Shown here in pieces: positions 6,316-13,498 of a stretch of 38,390 nucleotides of DNA. Origin of the DNA: Segetibacter sp. (GTDB taxonomy: Bacteria; Bacteroidota; Bacteroidia; Chitinophagales; Chitinophagaceae); the NCBI GenBank assembly GCA_028288485.1, contig JAQBNO010000005.1, forward strand, positions 1 to 38,390, given 5' to 3'. The notes beneath the pieces are model-generated. The model was not told the DNA's origin. It was given only the letters and a program-made list of their open reading frames with translations, and did no database searches. Positions within the stretch are counted from its first letter, which is position 1; the number at the start of each line of letters is the position of its first letter. The position numbers and the translations under genes were made by a program.

Positions 6316-8517
6316 TTATTTTACAGAAGCAGTTGGTTGTTTCGACTCTGCTTTAATATCGGTTCCTACACGCTGCAGGTAAGCAATCATTGCTACTATC
6401 TCACTTGTGGCTGAAGCTTCGAGTTTATCTTTTTTCAGGCTTGCTTTTATCTTATTTCCTTGTGCTACCAGATCTGCATTGGCTACTTTATCATAACCTG
6501 CAGGATAAGGAACACCGAGCGTTTGCATAGCTCTTATTTTAGCACCTGTGATTGTGGTATCAACTTTATCATCTAGTAACCAGGGGTAAGAAGGCATAAT
6601 AGAACCAGGCGACATAATACGCGGATCTAACATGTGGTTGTAGTGCCAGCTATCAGGGTACTTTCCGCCAATGCGTGCAAGATCAGGTCCGGTTCTTTTA
6701 CTACCCCACTGGAAGGGATGGTCGTAAACAAATTCACCTGCTTTGCTATACTCACCATACCGGGCAACCTCATCTCTGAAAGGACGGATCATTTGGGAGT
6801 GACAGGTGTAACAACCTTCACGAACATAGATGTCGCGCCCCTGTAACTCAAGCGGAGTATAGGGCTTAACGGCGGTGATAGTAGGGATATTACTCTTTAT
6901 CAGGAACGTTGGAACGATCTCCAGAATACCTCCTATTGCAACTGCCACCAGGCTAAATACCAGCATTTGTACTGGTCGTCTTTCAATCCACCGGTGCCAG
7001 TGCTGCTTTCCGTGGGTTTCAATTACTTTAGGAAGCGGGGCAGCTTCGGCAGCTTCATTGGCAACAAGGCTTCCTGCAGCAACAGTTTTGTAAATATTAT
7101 AAACCATTACAAACACGCCGGCAAGGTAAAGTGTGCCACCAAGGCTACGCATTATGTACATCGGCAAAATATTGGTAACCGTTTCTAAAAACTGGAACTT
7201 AAGTTGTCCTTCTTCTGTGAATGTTCTCCACATCATGCTTTGTGTAAAACCTGCCCAGTATAAAGGAACAGCATAGAGAACAATACCTATAGTACCGATC
7301 CAGAAGTGTGTATTTGCAAGTTTCTTAGAGTATAGTTTAGTACTGAATATTTTTGGAATGATCCAGTAAATAACACCAAATGTTAAGAAGCCGTTCCAGC
7401 CTAAAGCGCCAACATGTACGTGAGCAACGATCCAGTCGGTATAGTGCGCAACTGCATTTACGTTTTTCAGGCTTAATAAAGGACCTTCAAAAGTTGCCAT
7501 ACCATAACACGTTACCGCTACTACCAGGAATTTTAAAATAGGATCTTCCCTTACTTTATCCCATGCACCTCTTAAGGTGAACAAACCGTTCAGCATTCCA
7601 CCCCAGCTGGGTGCAATAAGCATAACGCTAAATACAACACCGAGGCTTTGCGCCCAATCGGGCAAAGCAGTATATAACAAGTGGTGAGGACCGGCCCAGA
7701 TATAAATGAATATTAACGCCCAGAAGTGAATAATAGACAAGCGATAACTATACACAGGCCTGTTAGCAGCTTTAGGCAGGAAGTAATACATCATGCCGAG
7801 GTAAGGTGTTGTAAGGAAGAATGCAACGGCATTGTGCCCGTACCACCACTGAACCAAAGCATCCTGAACGCCGGCATACCAGCTATAGCTCTTGAGAAGT
7901 GTAAACGGAATTTCGAAAGAGTTTACAATATGCAACATGGCAACAGTAACCCAGGTAGCAATGTAGAACCAGATAGCGACGTATAAATGACTTTCGCGGC
8001 GTTTTATAATGGTCGCAAACATGTTGTACCCAAAAACAACCCAGACAATAGTAATGGCAATGTCAATAGGCCATTCCAACTCAGCATATTCTTTACCTGT
8101 TGTATAGCCTGCCAACAAGGTTATTGCTGCGGCAACGATTATTAACTGCCATCCCCAGAAGTGGAATTTGCTAAGTTTGTCGCTATACATTCTTGCTTTG
8201 CACAAACGCTGCAGAGAGTAGTAAACACCCATGAAAATGCCGTTGCCTACAAAAGCAAAAATTACGGCATTGGTATGTACCGGCCGTACCCTTCCAAAGG
8301 TTGTAGGTGCAAGGTCGAAATTCGCCCCGGGGTAGAAAAGCTGGATGGAAGCAAGCAAACCGGCAAGCATACCTACAACTCCCCAAATAATGGTAGCATA
8401 AGTAAACATCTTTACAATGTTGTTGTCGTAATAGAACCGGTCCACCTGAACAGGTATCTTTTTTTGCAGCGGCTTCGGTAGTTCTTCAAATTCTGTTGTA
8501 AGGGAATGGTCTGGCAT
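6316..8517 (-). CDS. ccoNO: Fused cbb3 oxidase subunits I and II (CcoN-CcoO)
   Basis: The 733-residue protein joins the catalytic haem-copper subunit (about 1-490) to the monohaem cytochrome c subunit (about 510-725). In the first part I see 12 or more membrane helices, a low-spin haem His in RPVHTN (81), CuB ligands His228 (WWYGHNAVAF) and His278-His279 (WAGPHHL), and haem ligands around His366-His368 (VAHVHVGALGW). In the second part an anchor helix (about 517-540) is followed by haem motif CYTCH at 569-573, then SQMIRPFRDEVARYG and GTDIKAESKQP near the end. The enzyme reduces O2 to water at low oxygen and pumps protons. The fusion is common in Bacteroidota. It lies directly downstream of ccoS. 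Confidence 0.97.
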   Translation of the reverse strand: MPDHSLTTEFEELPKPLQKKIPVQVDRFYYDNNIVKMFTYATIIWGVVGMLAGLLASIQLFYPGANFDLAPTTFGRVRPVHTNAVIFAFVGNGIFMGVYYSLQRLCKARMYSDKLSKFHFWGWQLIIVAAAITLLAGYTTGKEYAELEWPIDIAITIVWVVFGYNMFATIIKRRESHLYVAIWFYIATWVTVAMLHIVNSFEIPFTLLKSYSWYAGVQDALVQWWYGHNAVAFFLTTPYLGMMYYFLPKAANRPVYSYRLSIIHFWALIFIYIWAGPHHLLYTALPDWAQSLGVVFSVMLIAPSWGGMLNGLFTLRGAWDKVREDPILKFLVVAVTCYGMATFEGPLLSLKNVNAVAHYTDWIVAHVHVGALGWNGFLTFGVIYWIIPKIFSTKLYSKKLANTHFWIGTIGIVLYAVPLYWAGFTQSMMWRTFTEEGQLKFQFLETVTNILPMYIMRSLGGTLYLAGVFVMVYNIYKTVAAGSLVANEAAEAAPLPKVIETHGKQHWHRWIERRPVQMLVFSLVAVAIGGILEIVPTFLIKSNIPTITAVKPYTPLELQGRDIYVREGCYTCHSQMIRPFRDEVARYGEYSKAGEFVYDHPFQWGSKRTGPDLARIGGKYPDSWHYNHMLDPRIMSPGSIMPSYPWLLDDKVDTTITGAKIRAMQTLGVPYPAGYDKVANADLVAQGNKIKASLKKDKLEASATSEIVAMIAYLQRVGTDIKAESKQPTASVK

Positions 8518-8532
8518 GTAGTCAAATGTTTA

Positions 8533-8691
8533 TTATTGTTTTTTTGGTTTCGGAGCGTCGTCGAACAATATTCTAACCGGCGGACTAATTTCATCGTCGA
8601 ATTGCCCTTTTTTTACACTCCATAAAAAGGCAACCAGGAAAATAGATGCTACGGTTATGCTTGCTATTATTAAGATAATTATTACGCTCAT
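8533..8691 (-). CDS. ccoS: CcoS-family cbb3 oxidase assembly protein
   Basis: A 52-residue protein starts MSVIIILIIASITVASIFLV and has a single N-terminal membrane helix. The conserved CcoS feature FLWSVKKGQFDD comes next, and a polar lysine-rich tail closes the protein. CcoS is needed to insert the redox cofactors into cbb3 oxidase, and its usual length is 45-70 residues. It stops 15 bases before the ccoNO start and is preceded by the regulated promoter at 8711-8775, so it is the first gene of the ccoS-NO-Q-P-G transcript. Confidence 0.92.
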   Translation of the reverse strand: MSVIIILIIASITVASIFLVAFLWSVKKGQFDDEISPPVRILFDDAPKPKKQ

Positions 8692-8710
8692 CGTTGTTGT
8701 AATCAGGATT

Positions 8711-8775
8711 CAAAAGTAGAAGAAGAACAAGGGGTAATCTTTGATGTTACTCAAGCGGGTGTATGATTGTGGTCA
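8711..8775 (-). promoter_or_regulatory. Regulated promoter of the ccoS-NO-Q-P-G operon
   Basis: On the minus strand TGACCACAATCA (8775-8764) precedes the -7 box TACTTTTG (8718-8711). The palindrome centre, 8769.5, is 58.5 bases from the end of the box. The site ends 73 bases before the ATG, exactly as at ccoH. This is expected to be the main oxygen-regulated promoter of the oxidase. Confidence 0.85.
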
Positions 8776-8819
8776 GGTTTCGCAGTTGATTTATCCATAT
8801 TTTCAGGTAACTTGAAGAA

Positions 8820-9079
8820 ATGAAGGGCAATCTTTCTTGTCAAAACTTTTCAATTAGCAGGCATGCATTAAAAGCAATGATACAAAGAGGGATTTCAGTT
8901 GATGATGTTTTAGAGGTTGGTAAAGAGGGTGAGATAACTGCAGATTATCCTTCTGATAAACCGTATGCAGGTTGTTTATTGCTGTAGTTTGTTAACAAGG
9001 GCCCCTACAAGTTGTTATTGCAAAAAATACCGTTAATGACAATTGCATTATGATAACCTGTTATCAGCCAAGTCGATAG
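8820..9079 (+). pseudogene. Broken DUF4258-family protein (toxin-like half of a TA pair)
   Basis: The open frame starts MKGNLSCQNFSISRHALKAM, continues with QRGISVDDVLEVGKEGEI, and stops at TAG (8985-8987) after CLLL. That is the DUF4258 pattern (His, RGIS, GEI.xYP). The same frame continues FVNKG after the stop. A one-base frame change then gives PLQVVIAKNTVNDNCIMITC up to the stop at 9077-9079, which is the usual C-terminal half of the family. The gene is therefore disabled by an in-frame stop and a frameshift. DUF4258 genes are often paired with a YgiT-type zinc-finger antitoxin, and one follows 37 bases downstream. Confidence 0.75.
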
Positions 9080-9116
9080 GTTATCGATATATCTTTTAAA
9101 TCTAAAATTTATTTTC

Positions 9117-9334
9117 ATGGACTGGGTAATTTGTAAAACGGGAAAAACACGCAAAGGAAAAACGAGTTTTACATTAGAAAAGAACGGGGCATTTTTGATT
9201 TACAAGGATGTTGAAGCAGATATTTGTGACAATTGCGGACCAGCATACTTTTCAATTGAGACAAGTAAAAAATTGAAAGGCTTTCTGAAGAAGCCGTAAA
9301 CAAAGGGGCAGAACTGGAAGTAGTCAGCTTCTAA
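9117..9334 (+). pseudogene. Frameshifted YgiT/MqsA-type zinc-finger protein (antitoxin-like)
   Basis: The open part (9117-9299) encodes MDWVICKTGKTRKGKTSFTL and later VEADICDNCGPAYFSIETSK, the two-knuckle YgiT pattern. The first cysteine of the first knuckle is replaced by Trp (WVIC instead of CVIC). Near 9283 the frame is lost; the continuing frame reads EAVNKGAELEVVSF and stops at 9332-9334, which matches the expected C-terminus of the family. Both a zinc ligand and the frame are damaged, so the antitoxin-like gene is decayed together with its DUF4258 partner. Confidence 0.72.
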
Positions 9335-9367
9335 GTTTTGACCCTAAATTTAAAAGTATTTAAGGTA

Positions 9368-9540
9368 ATGCACTTCTTACAAATAAGTAAGGACATCACA
9401 GATGGTTGATCAGAAGAAGACCTCGAAGAATTTCGAGAGCTAGCAAATGAACCTGATACTGGAAGACACGTATTTGAAGAAATTTTAAGGACTTACAGAT
9501 CGTTGGAGGAAAACAAAATCTATAATAAAGGAACAAGTAT
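9368..9540 (+). pseudogene. Remnant of an unidentified gene with an in-frame stop
   Basis: From an ATG at 9368 the frame reads MHFLQISKDITDG, a TGA stop (9407-9409), then SEEDLEEFRELANEPDTGRH, VFEEILRTYRSLEE and NKIYNKGTS. The acidic helical character resembles the N-terminal region of FecR-type anti-sigma factors, but the similarity is too weak to name it. The frame then runs into the 3' end of ccoI on the other strand. Together with the two broken genes before it, this marks the ccoI-ccoS gap as a graveyard of inserted DNA. Confidence 0.3.
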
Positions 9541-9541
9541 C

Positions 9542-11938
9542 CTACTTCAACCCCATCTTCCAGGCGGCCAGGTTACTCGTTCCAAAGGTTATTAATAAAA
9601 TACTTAAGCTGCTTGCAGGCATCAAAATAGCAGCAATCATAGGCGATAAATTTCCCTGAACCGAAAAGTAGATACCAACCAGGTTGTAGATAATTGAAAT
9701 AATGAAACTTGCAATGACGACCCGTTTATTAATCTTACAAAGTTTAATAAACTTATACAGCATTGGTAATTGATCTGCTTCAATAATTGCATCGCTTGCA
9801 GGAGTGAAATTGTTGGCATTATCACTTACTGCAATTCCAACATTTGCCTGTTTCAGCGCTCCCGCGTCATTTAAACCATCACCCACCATGATCACTTTTT
9901 TGCCTTGGTCCTGCATTTGTTTGATCACATCCAGTTTATCGGAAGGGTTTTGGTGAAACAGGATGTGTGCTTTGTCACCTATTATATTTTTTAGAAAGTC
10001 TTTTTCGCCTGCATTATCACCGCTCAGAACTGAAAGCGGATATCTCTTTTTCAATTGCGAGATCAAAGGCAAAATGTTCTCCCGGTAATGATTTTTAAAT
10101 ATAAACTTGCCTAAAAATTTCTCTTCAATACCAACGTAAACCGCCGTTTCTTCTGCCATTTCTTCAGTCCCTACCACAAACTTTTTTGAGCCGATGGTTA
10201 TAAGGTCATCTCCTACTATTCCTTCAATTCCCTTTCCCGGCTCCTCTGTATAACCGGTAATTTTTGAAATTAATTTTTTCCCCAAAAATAAAGCTACCGC
10301 TTTACTCATTGGGTGGGTTGAGTGAGAAGCAAGCAAAGCGATCTTTTTCTTCTGAAGGTTGGTTAATGGCTGGCCTTCATATTCAATATCCTGGTACGTT
10401 CCCGTTGTTAAAGTGCCTGTTTTATCAAATACGATATGATCTGCATTGGCTATTTCTTCAATAGTTTGTGCATTACGGAGGTAAAATTTATTACTGCTTA
10501 GTAATCGTAATACGTTCCCATTTGTAAAAGTATTGCTCAACAGCAAAGCACACGGACAAGCAATGATCAATACAGCAGTAACGCTGGTCCAGATTTTTGA
10601 AGCATCATAATAAGACCAGTAAAGTGACGTTATAGCCGCAATGGCAAAAACGCCCCAGGTAAAATACCTGCTTGTGAGGTGAACAAAAGACTGCTTGTTA
10701 TCATTTTTATCCTGCTTCAGTTCATCCCGGTTCCAAAGCTTTGTAAGATAACTTTGTGCAACTTCTTTAATAACCAGCATTTCAATGTTGCTTCCTGTTT
10801 GTTTGCCTCCTGCATAAACTATTTCTCCCATTTCTTTGGCAACAGGTAAACTTTCACCTGTAACAAAACTGTAATCTATTAATGCACTGCCCCTGGTTAA
10901 AATTCCATCCGCAGGTATCAACTCCTGGTTGTGTATTAATAAAGTGTTGTTTAGTTTTATATCAGGTAAGGCAACGGTTTCTTCGTTTTCCTTATTCACC
11001 CGTGTAACTGCTATTGGGAAATAAGAGGTATAATCGCGGTCGAAGCTCAACTGCTGGTAAGTTTTGTCTTGCAAGACCCGACCTATCAGCATAAAGAATA
11101 CAATGCCAGACATACTATCAAAATATCCTCCGCCTGTTGCGGAAAATACTTCGTACACGCTTCTTCCAAAAGTTACAAAGACAGCCAAAACTATAGGAGC
11201 ATCGATATTTAAAAACTTGCGTTTCAGGCTTTTCCACGCACTTACATAAAATTCAGAAGCACTGAAAAGGAAAACAGGAAGACTTAATATGAGGTTCAAA
11301 TATCGAAAAAGGCTTACCAGGTTTTGTTCCTTTACATCGATACCTAAATATTCAGGAAAGCTGAGCAGCATAATGTTTGCAAAACAAAAACCGGCAACTC
11401 CCAGCTTATAAATTTTTGATTTATTAAGGCCGGGCATTGCCTGCTTCATGTCGTTGAAGCTAATGTAAGGCTCATAACCGATACTAGTCAGTAATTCTGC
11501 AACCTCTCGCAAAGAGACTTGTTGATGATTAAAAATAATATCGGCTTCTTTTTTTGTGAAGTTTACTTTGCTGCCAATCACCTGCTCATTCAGCCTATGC
11601 AGGTTTTCAAGGAGCCATAAACAACTACTGCAATGCATTTGGGGAAGGTAAAACGAAACGTGTGTTTGTGTTTCATCGGTATAAGAGATGAGTGACTGCC
11701 TGATTTTATCATCATCCAAAAAAGCAAACTTGTCTTTCCTTACTTCTATCTTCCTGCTGCTGCCGGGATTTTTTGAAATGGCATAATAATCACACAACCC
11801 TCCCTGGTTCAAAATCTCGAACACCATTTTGCATCCCTCGCAGCAAAATTGCTTGTCCTGGCTAATGATCGGGTGTTTACCGCAGTCTTCCCCGCAATGG
11901 AAGCAGGCGGTTTGGTGATAAATAGTATGTGGCTTCAT
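9542..11938 (-). CDS. ccoI: CcoI/FixI copper-transporting P1B-type ATPase
   Basis: The 798-residue protein begins with a Cys-rich module (ACFHCGEDC at 11-19 and FCCEGCKMVF at 31-40). A heavy-metal-associated domain follows with MHCSSC at 101-106. Membrane helices, the TGES actuator motif (360-363), the metal-binding helix CPC (461-463), the phosphorylation motif DKTGT (Asp505) and the hinge GDGLND near the C-terminus are all present. This subfamily exports Cu(I) across the inner membrane for assembly of the cbb3 CuB centre. It has its own regulated promoter (11973-12037). It would normally abut ccoS, but about 850 bases of decayed inserted DNA now separate the two. Confidence 0.95.
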   Translation of the reverse strand: MKPHTIYHQTACFHCGEDCGKHPIISQDKQFCCEGCKMVFEILNQGGLCDYYAISKNPGSSRKIEVRKDKFAFLDDDKIRQSLISYTDETQTHVSFYLPQMHCSSCLWLLENLHRLNEQVIGSKVNFTKKEADIIFNHQQVSLREVAELLTSIGYEPYISFNDMKQAMPGLNKSKIYKLGVAGFCFANIMLLSFPEYLGIDVKEQNLVSLFRYLNLILSLPVFLFSASEFYVSAWKSLKRKFLNIDAPIVLAVFVTFGRSVYEVFSATGGGYFDSMSGIVFFMLIGRVLQDKTYQQLSFDRDYTSYFPIAVTRVNKENEETVALPDIKLNNTLLIHNQELIPADGILTRGSALIDYSFVTGESLPVAKEMGEIVYAGGKQTGSNIEMLVIKEVAQSYLTKLWNRDELKQDKNDNKQSFVHLTSRYFTWGVFAIAAITSLYWSYYDASKIWTSVTAVLIIACPCALLLSNTFTNGNVLRLLSSNKFYLRNAQTIEEIANADHIVFDKTGTLTTGTYQDIEYEGQPLTNLQKKKIALLASHSTHPMSKAVALFLGKKLISKITGYTEEPGKGIEGIVGDDLITIGSKKFVVGTEEMAEETAVYVGIEEKFLGKFIFKNHYRENILPLISQLKKRYPLSVLSGDNAGEKDFLKNIIGDKAHILFHQNPSDKLDVIKQMQDQGKKVIMVGDGLNDAGALKQANVGIAVSDNANNFTPASDAIIEADQLPMLYKFIKLCKINKRVVIASFIISIIYNLVGIYFSVQGNLSPMIAAILMPASSLSILLITFGTSNLAAWKMGLK

Positions 11939-11972
11939 TCAATCTGGGCTATTACAGTTTATATTTAAAAGC

Positions 11973-12037
11973 CAAAATTATTTAAGATGTAACAGCGAAA
12001 CACTGATGATGAGCTTTTAGAAATATGACTATAGTCA
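11973..12037 (-). promoter_or_regulatory. Regulated promoter of ccoI
   Basis: The palindrome TGACTATAGTCA (12026-12037) is a perfect inverted repeat. On the minus strand it is followed by the -7 box TAATTTTG (11980-11973), 58.5 bases from palindrome centre to box end. It is the most symmetric of the six sites. Confidence 0.85.
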
Positions 12038-12117
12038 GGTTTCTTAGAAAAAATTTGTCACGGATCAGCAGTAGGAAAGATGATACTTATGATACCAGCG
12101 CCAGTTTTTTATAGCAT

Positions 12118-12141
12118 CATCGTTGCGTCGCACTCTTGTAC
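12118..12141 (+). repeat. Dispersed intergenic repeat, copy 3 (longest form)
   Basis: The perfect 20-base core is preceded by CATC. Homology extends upstream: the segment ccagttttttatagcatcat (12101-12120) resembles 21341-21360 in another intergenic region. The repeat unit is therefore larger than the core. Confidence 0.85.
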
Positions 12142-12346
12142 TGAAGAATCAATTGCGGCACTGCGGGGAGAGCCGGTGGGGAAACAATCAGGAAATCCAC
12201 GGCAGATAATCAGGTTGATAAAAAATAAAACGAATGGGCTCCAAAGTGATAAGCAGTTCAACTGGGGCAGGGGATGCTGTGCTTGCGATAACGAACAAGA
12301 GCTTGTTGTAGAAGTGCCCGCCCGGGTAAAGCCGTTCGGAACGGCG

Positions 12347-12380
12347 TGACATCACAAAGGGATCTATTCTGACAACAATG
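12347..12380 (+). repeat. Second dispersed repeat family, copy A
   Basis: The segment begins tgacatcacaaagggatc and continues tattctgacaacaatg. It matches 25706-25740 with only a few substitutions and one indel. It follows a GC-rich palindrome at 12331-12345. Both copies are intergenic. Function unknown. Confidence 0.6.
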
Positions 12381-12453
12381 CAAAACAATTGTTCGACTGT
12401 GCGCCTCCAAAAATTTCTTACGAGTCTCCATCAGCAATGGCAGCAACTTTTAG

Positions 12454-12518
12454 TGACGATAATCATATTTACAGTTGACCTAAACGCTTTTTTGAGGTTC
12501 TACACCGTAATAGTTTTG
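12454..12518 (+). promoter_or_regulatory. Regulated promoter of the 129-aa gene
   Basis: On the plus strand TGACGATAATCA (12454-12465) precedes the -7 box TAGTTTTG (12511-12518). The palindrome centre, 12459.5, is 58.5 bases from the end of the box. It shows the same architecture on the opposite strand, which argues against an artefact of local composition. Confidence 0.83.
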
Positions 12519-12574
12519 TATTAATAATATGTATTTTTTCTTTTTCCAAAAATGACAATTAAATTAAAAATATT

Positions 12575-12964
12575 ATGAAACCAGTGAGTAAGGAATTAAT
12601 AATAAGTGGCTATAGTGTTGTCAGGGACATCCAAAAAGCTTTTAATTCACATTATCCTTTCCTGAAAATCGAGTTTTCAACTAACCCTAAAGGCGTTTTT
12701 TCTTTAAAAAAACATATGGTAAGCCCTGAAAGCAGTATGAGCAAAATAACGCACTTACCTACTCCTATACAACTAAATGTAGCGGAATATAGAACTGTTG
12801 CGGAAGTAGAAAAGGATTGCACCGAGTTCTTAGGATTATCGATGCAGGTATTCAGGAAATCAGGAAATGTTTGGAATGTCATCTCGCTTACCGACAGCTG
12901 GACCCTGGAAAGCCAGAATAACGCAGGAGAATTTATAAGTACAGAGATGGCCGCTGCTTCATAA
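12575..12964 (+). CDS. Uncharacterised 129-residue protein of the cbb3-linked regulon
   Basis: I do not recognise a named domain. The protein is soluble, with no signal peptide and no membrane segment. The N-terminus reads MKPVSKELIISGYSVVRDIQ. Motifs that look conserved are LPTPIQLNVAEYRTVAEVEK, GLSMQVFRKSGNVWNVISLT and DSWTLESQNNAGE. The pattern of a helix-rich first half and a short beta-rich second half (VEKDCTEFLGLSMQVFRKSG) suggests a compact fold. Its promoter (12454-12518) has the same architecture as the oxidase promoters, so a role in low-oxygen or respiratory stress physiology is inferred. A small cupin follows 60 bases downstream. Confidence 0.8.
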   Translation: MKPVSKELIISGYSVVRDIQKAFNSHYPFLKIEFSTNPKGVFSLKKHMVSPESSMSKITHLPTPIQLNVAEYRTVAEVEKDCTEFLGLSMQVFRKSGNVWNVISLTDSWTLESQNNAGEFISTEMAAAS

Positions 12965-13024
12965 TAATAGCGGCTAAGTTTGTATAGTGTAATTAAAGAA
13001 TAATTCCCCAATATCAATTTTCAA

Positions 13025-13333
13025 ATGCCAGTAACAATGACAATAAAAGAAGTGAATAAACAGCTTGAAACAGCAAATAACCCGGTAGCAAAGGCTTTGC
13101 ACAAAGGAGACAATTTTAAGGTGCTGGTTATAGGTTTTAAACAGGGCATGAAGCTCAAAGAGCACCAGGCACACCTGCCATCAAAACTTACAGTAATATC
13201 CGGAAAGGTTCTTTATAAACAACACGAAAAGGAAACAGTACTCGATACATTTGACGAGATTGACATTCCTGTTAATATTCCCCATTCTGTAGAAGCTATA
13301 GAAAAAAGCTTATGTTTACTTACGCAGGGCTAA
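13025..13333 (+). CDS. Small cupin-domain protein
   Basis: The 102-residue protein is one cupin barrel. The first motif region is FKQGMKLKEHQAHLPSKLTV followed by ISGKV, with candidate metal-binding His residues in KEHQAH. The second is DEIDIPVNIPHSVEA. Single-domain cupins of this kind bind small ligands or metals; no substrate can be assigned. A -7-like box TAAGTTTG at 12975-12982 suggests its own promoter, but no Crp/Fnr-type palindrome lies at the regulon distance from it. It may also be read through from the 129-aa gene upstream, so membership in the regulon is possible but not shown. Confidence 0.82.
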   Translation: MPVTMTIKEVNKQLETANNPVAKALHKGDNFKVLVIGFKQGMKLKEHQAHLPSKLTVISGKVLYKQHEKETVLDTFDEIDIPVNIPHSVEAIEKSLCLLTQG

Positions 13334-13498
13334 TACAAATGAAGTCTCCTGAATCGATCCGATCGTATTATCCCATTCCCCTCGCTCCTGTAATCACAAT
13401 GTCTTCCAGTCAATAACAACAGTGCTTCTGAACAGTTGACTAAATACTGACTACATTTAAAGATATCCGAATATTAATGAAAGTATTTTACCAGCTTC

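Larger units (their letters stand above)
11939..12574. other. Divergent intergenic region with two regulated promoters and repeats
   Basis: This 636-base space between ccoI (minus) and the 129-aa gene (plus) holds one Crp/Fnr-type promoter facing each way. It also holds a dispersed repeat (12118-12141), a small palindrome GCCGTT-cgg-AACGGC (12331-12345) and a second repeat family member (12347-12380). The open frames across 12080-12446 run through these repeats and do not look like genes. Confidence 0.65.

Noticed and set aside
12080-12446. Several open frames in the ccoI upstream region
   Set aside because: They run through two repeat copies and a palindrome on both strands. Codon usage and content are not protein-like, and two promoters account for the region.
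12975-12982. TAAGTTTG -7 box upstream of the cupin gene as a seventh regulon member
   Set aside because: The box is good, but the bases at the regulon distance (12918-12929) contain no TGA-N6-TCA.
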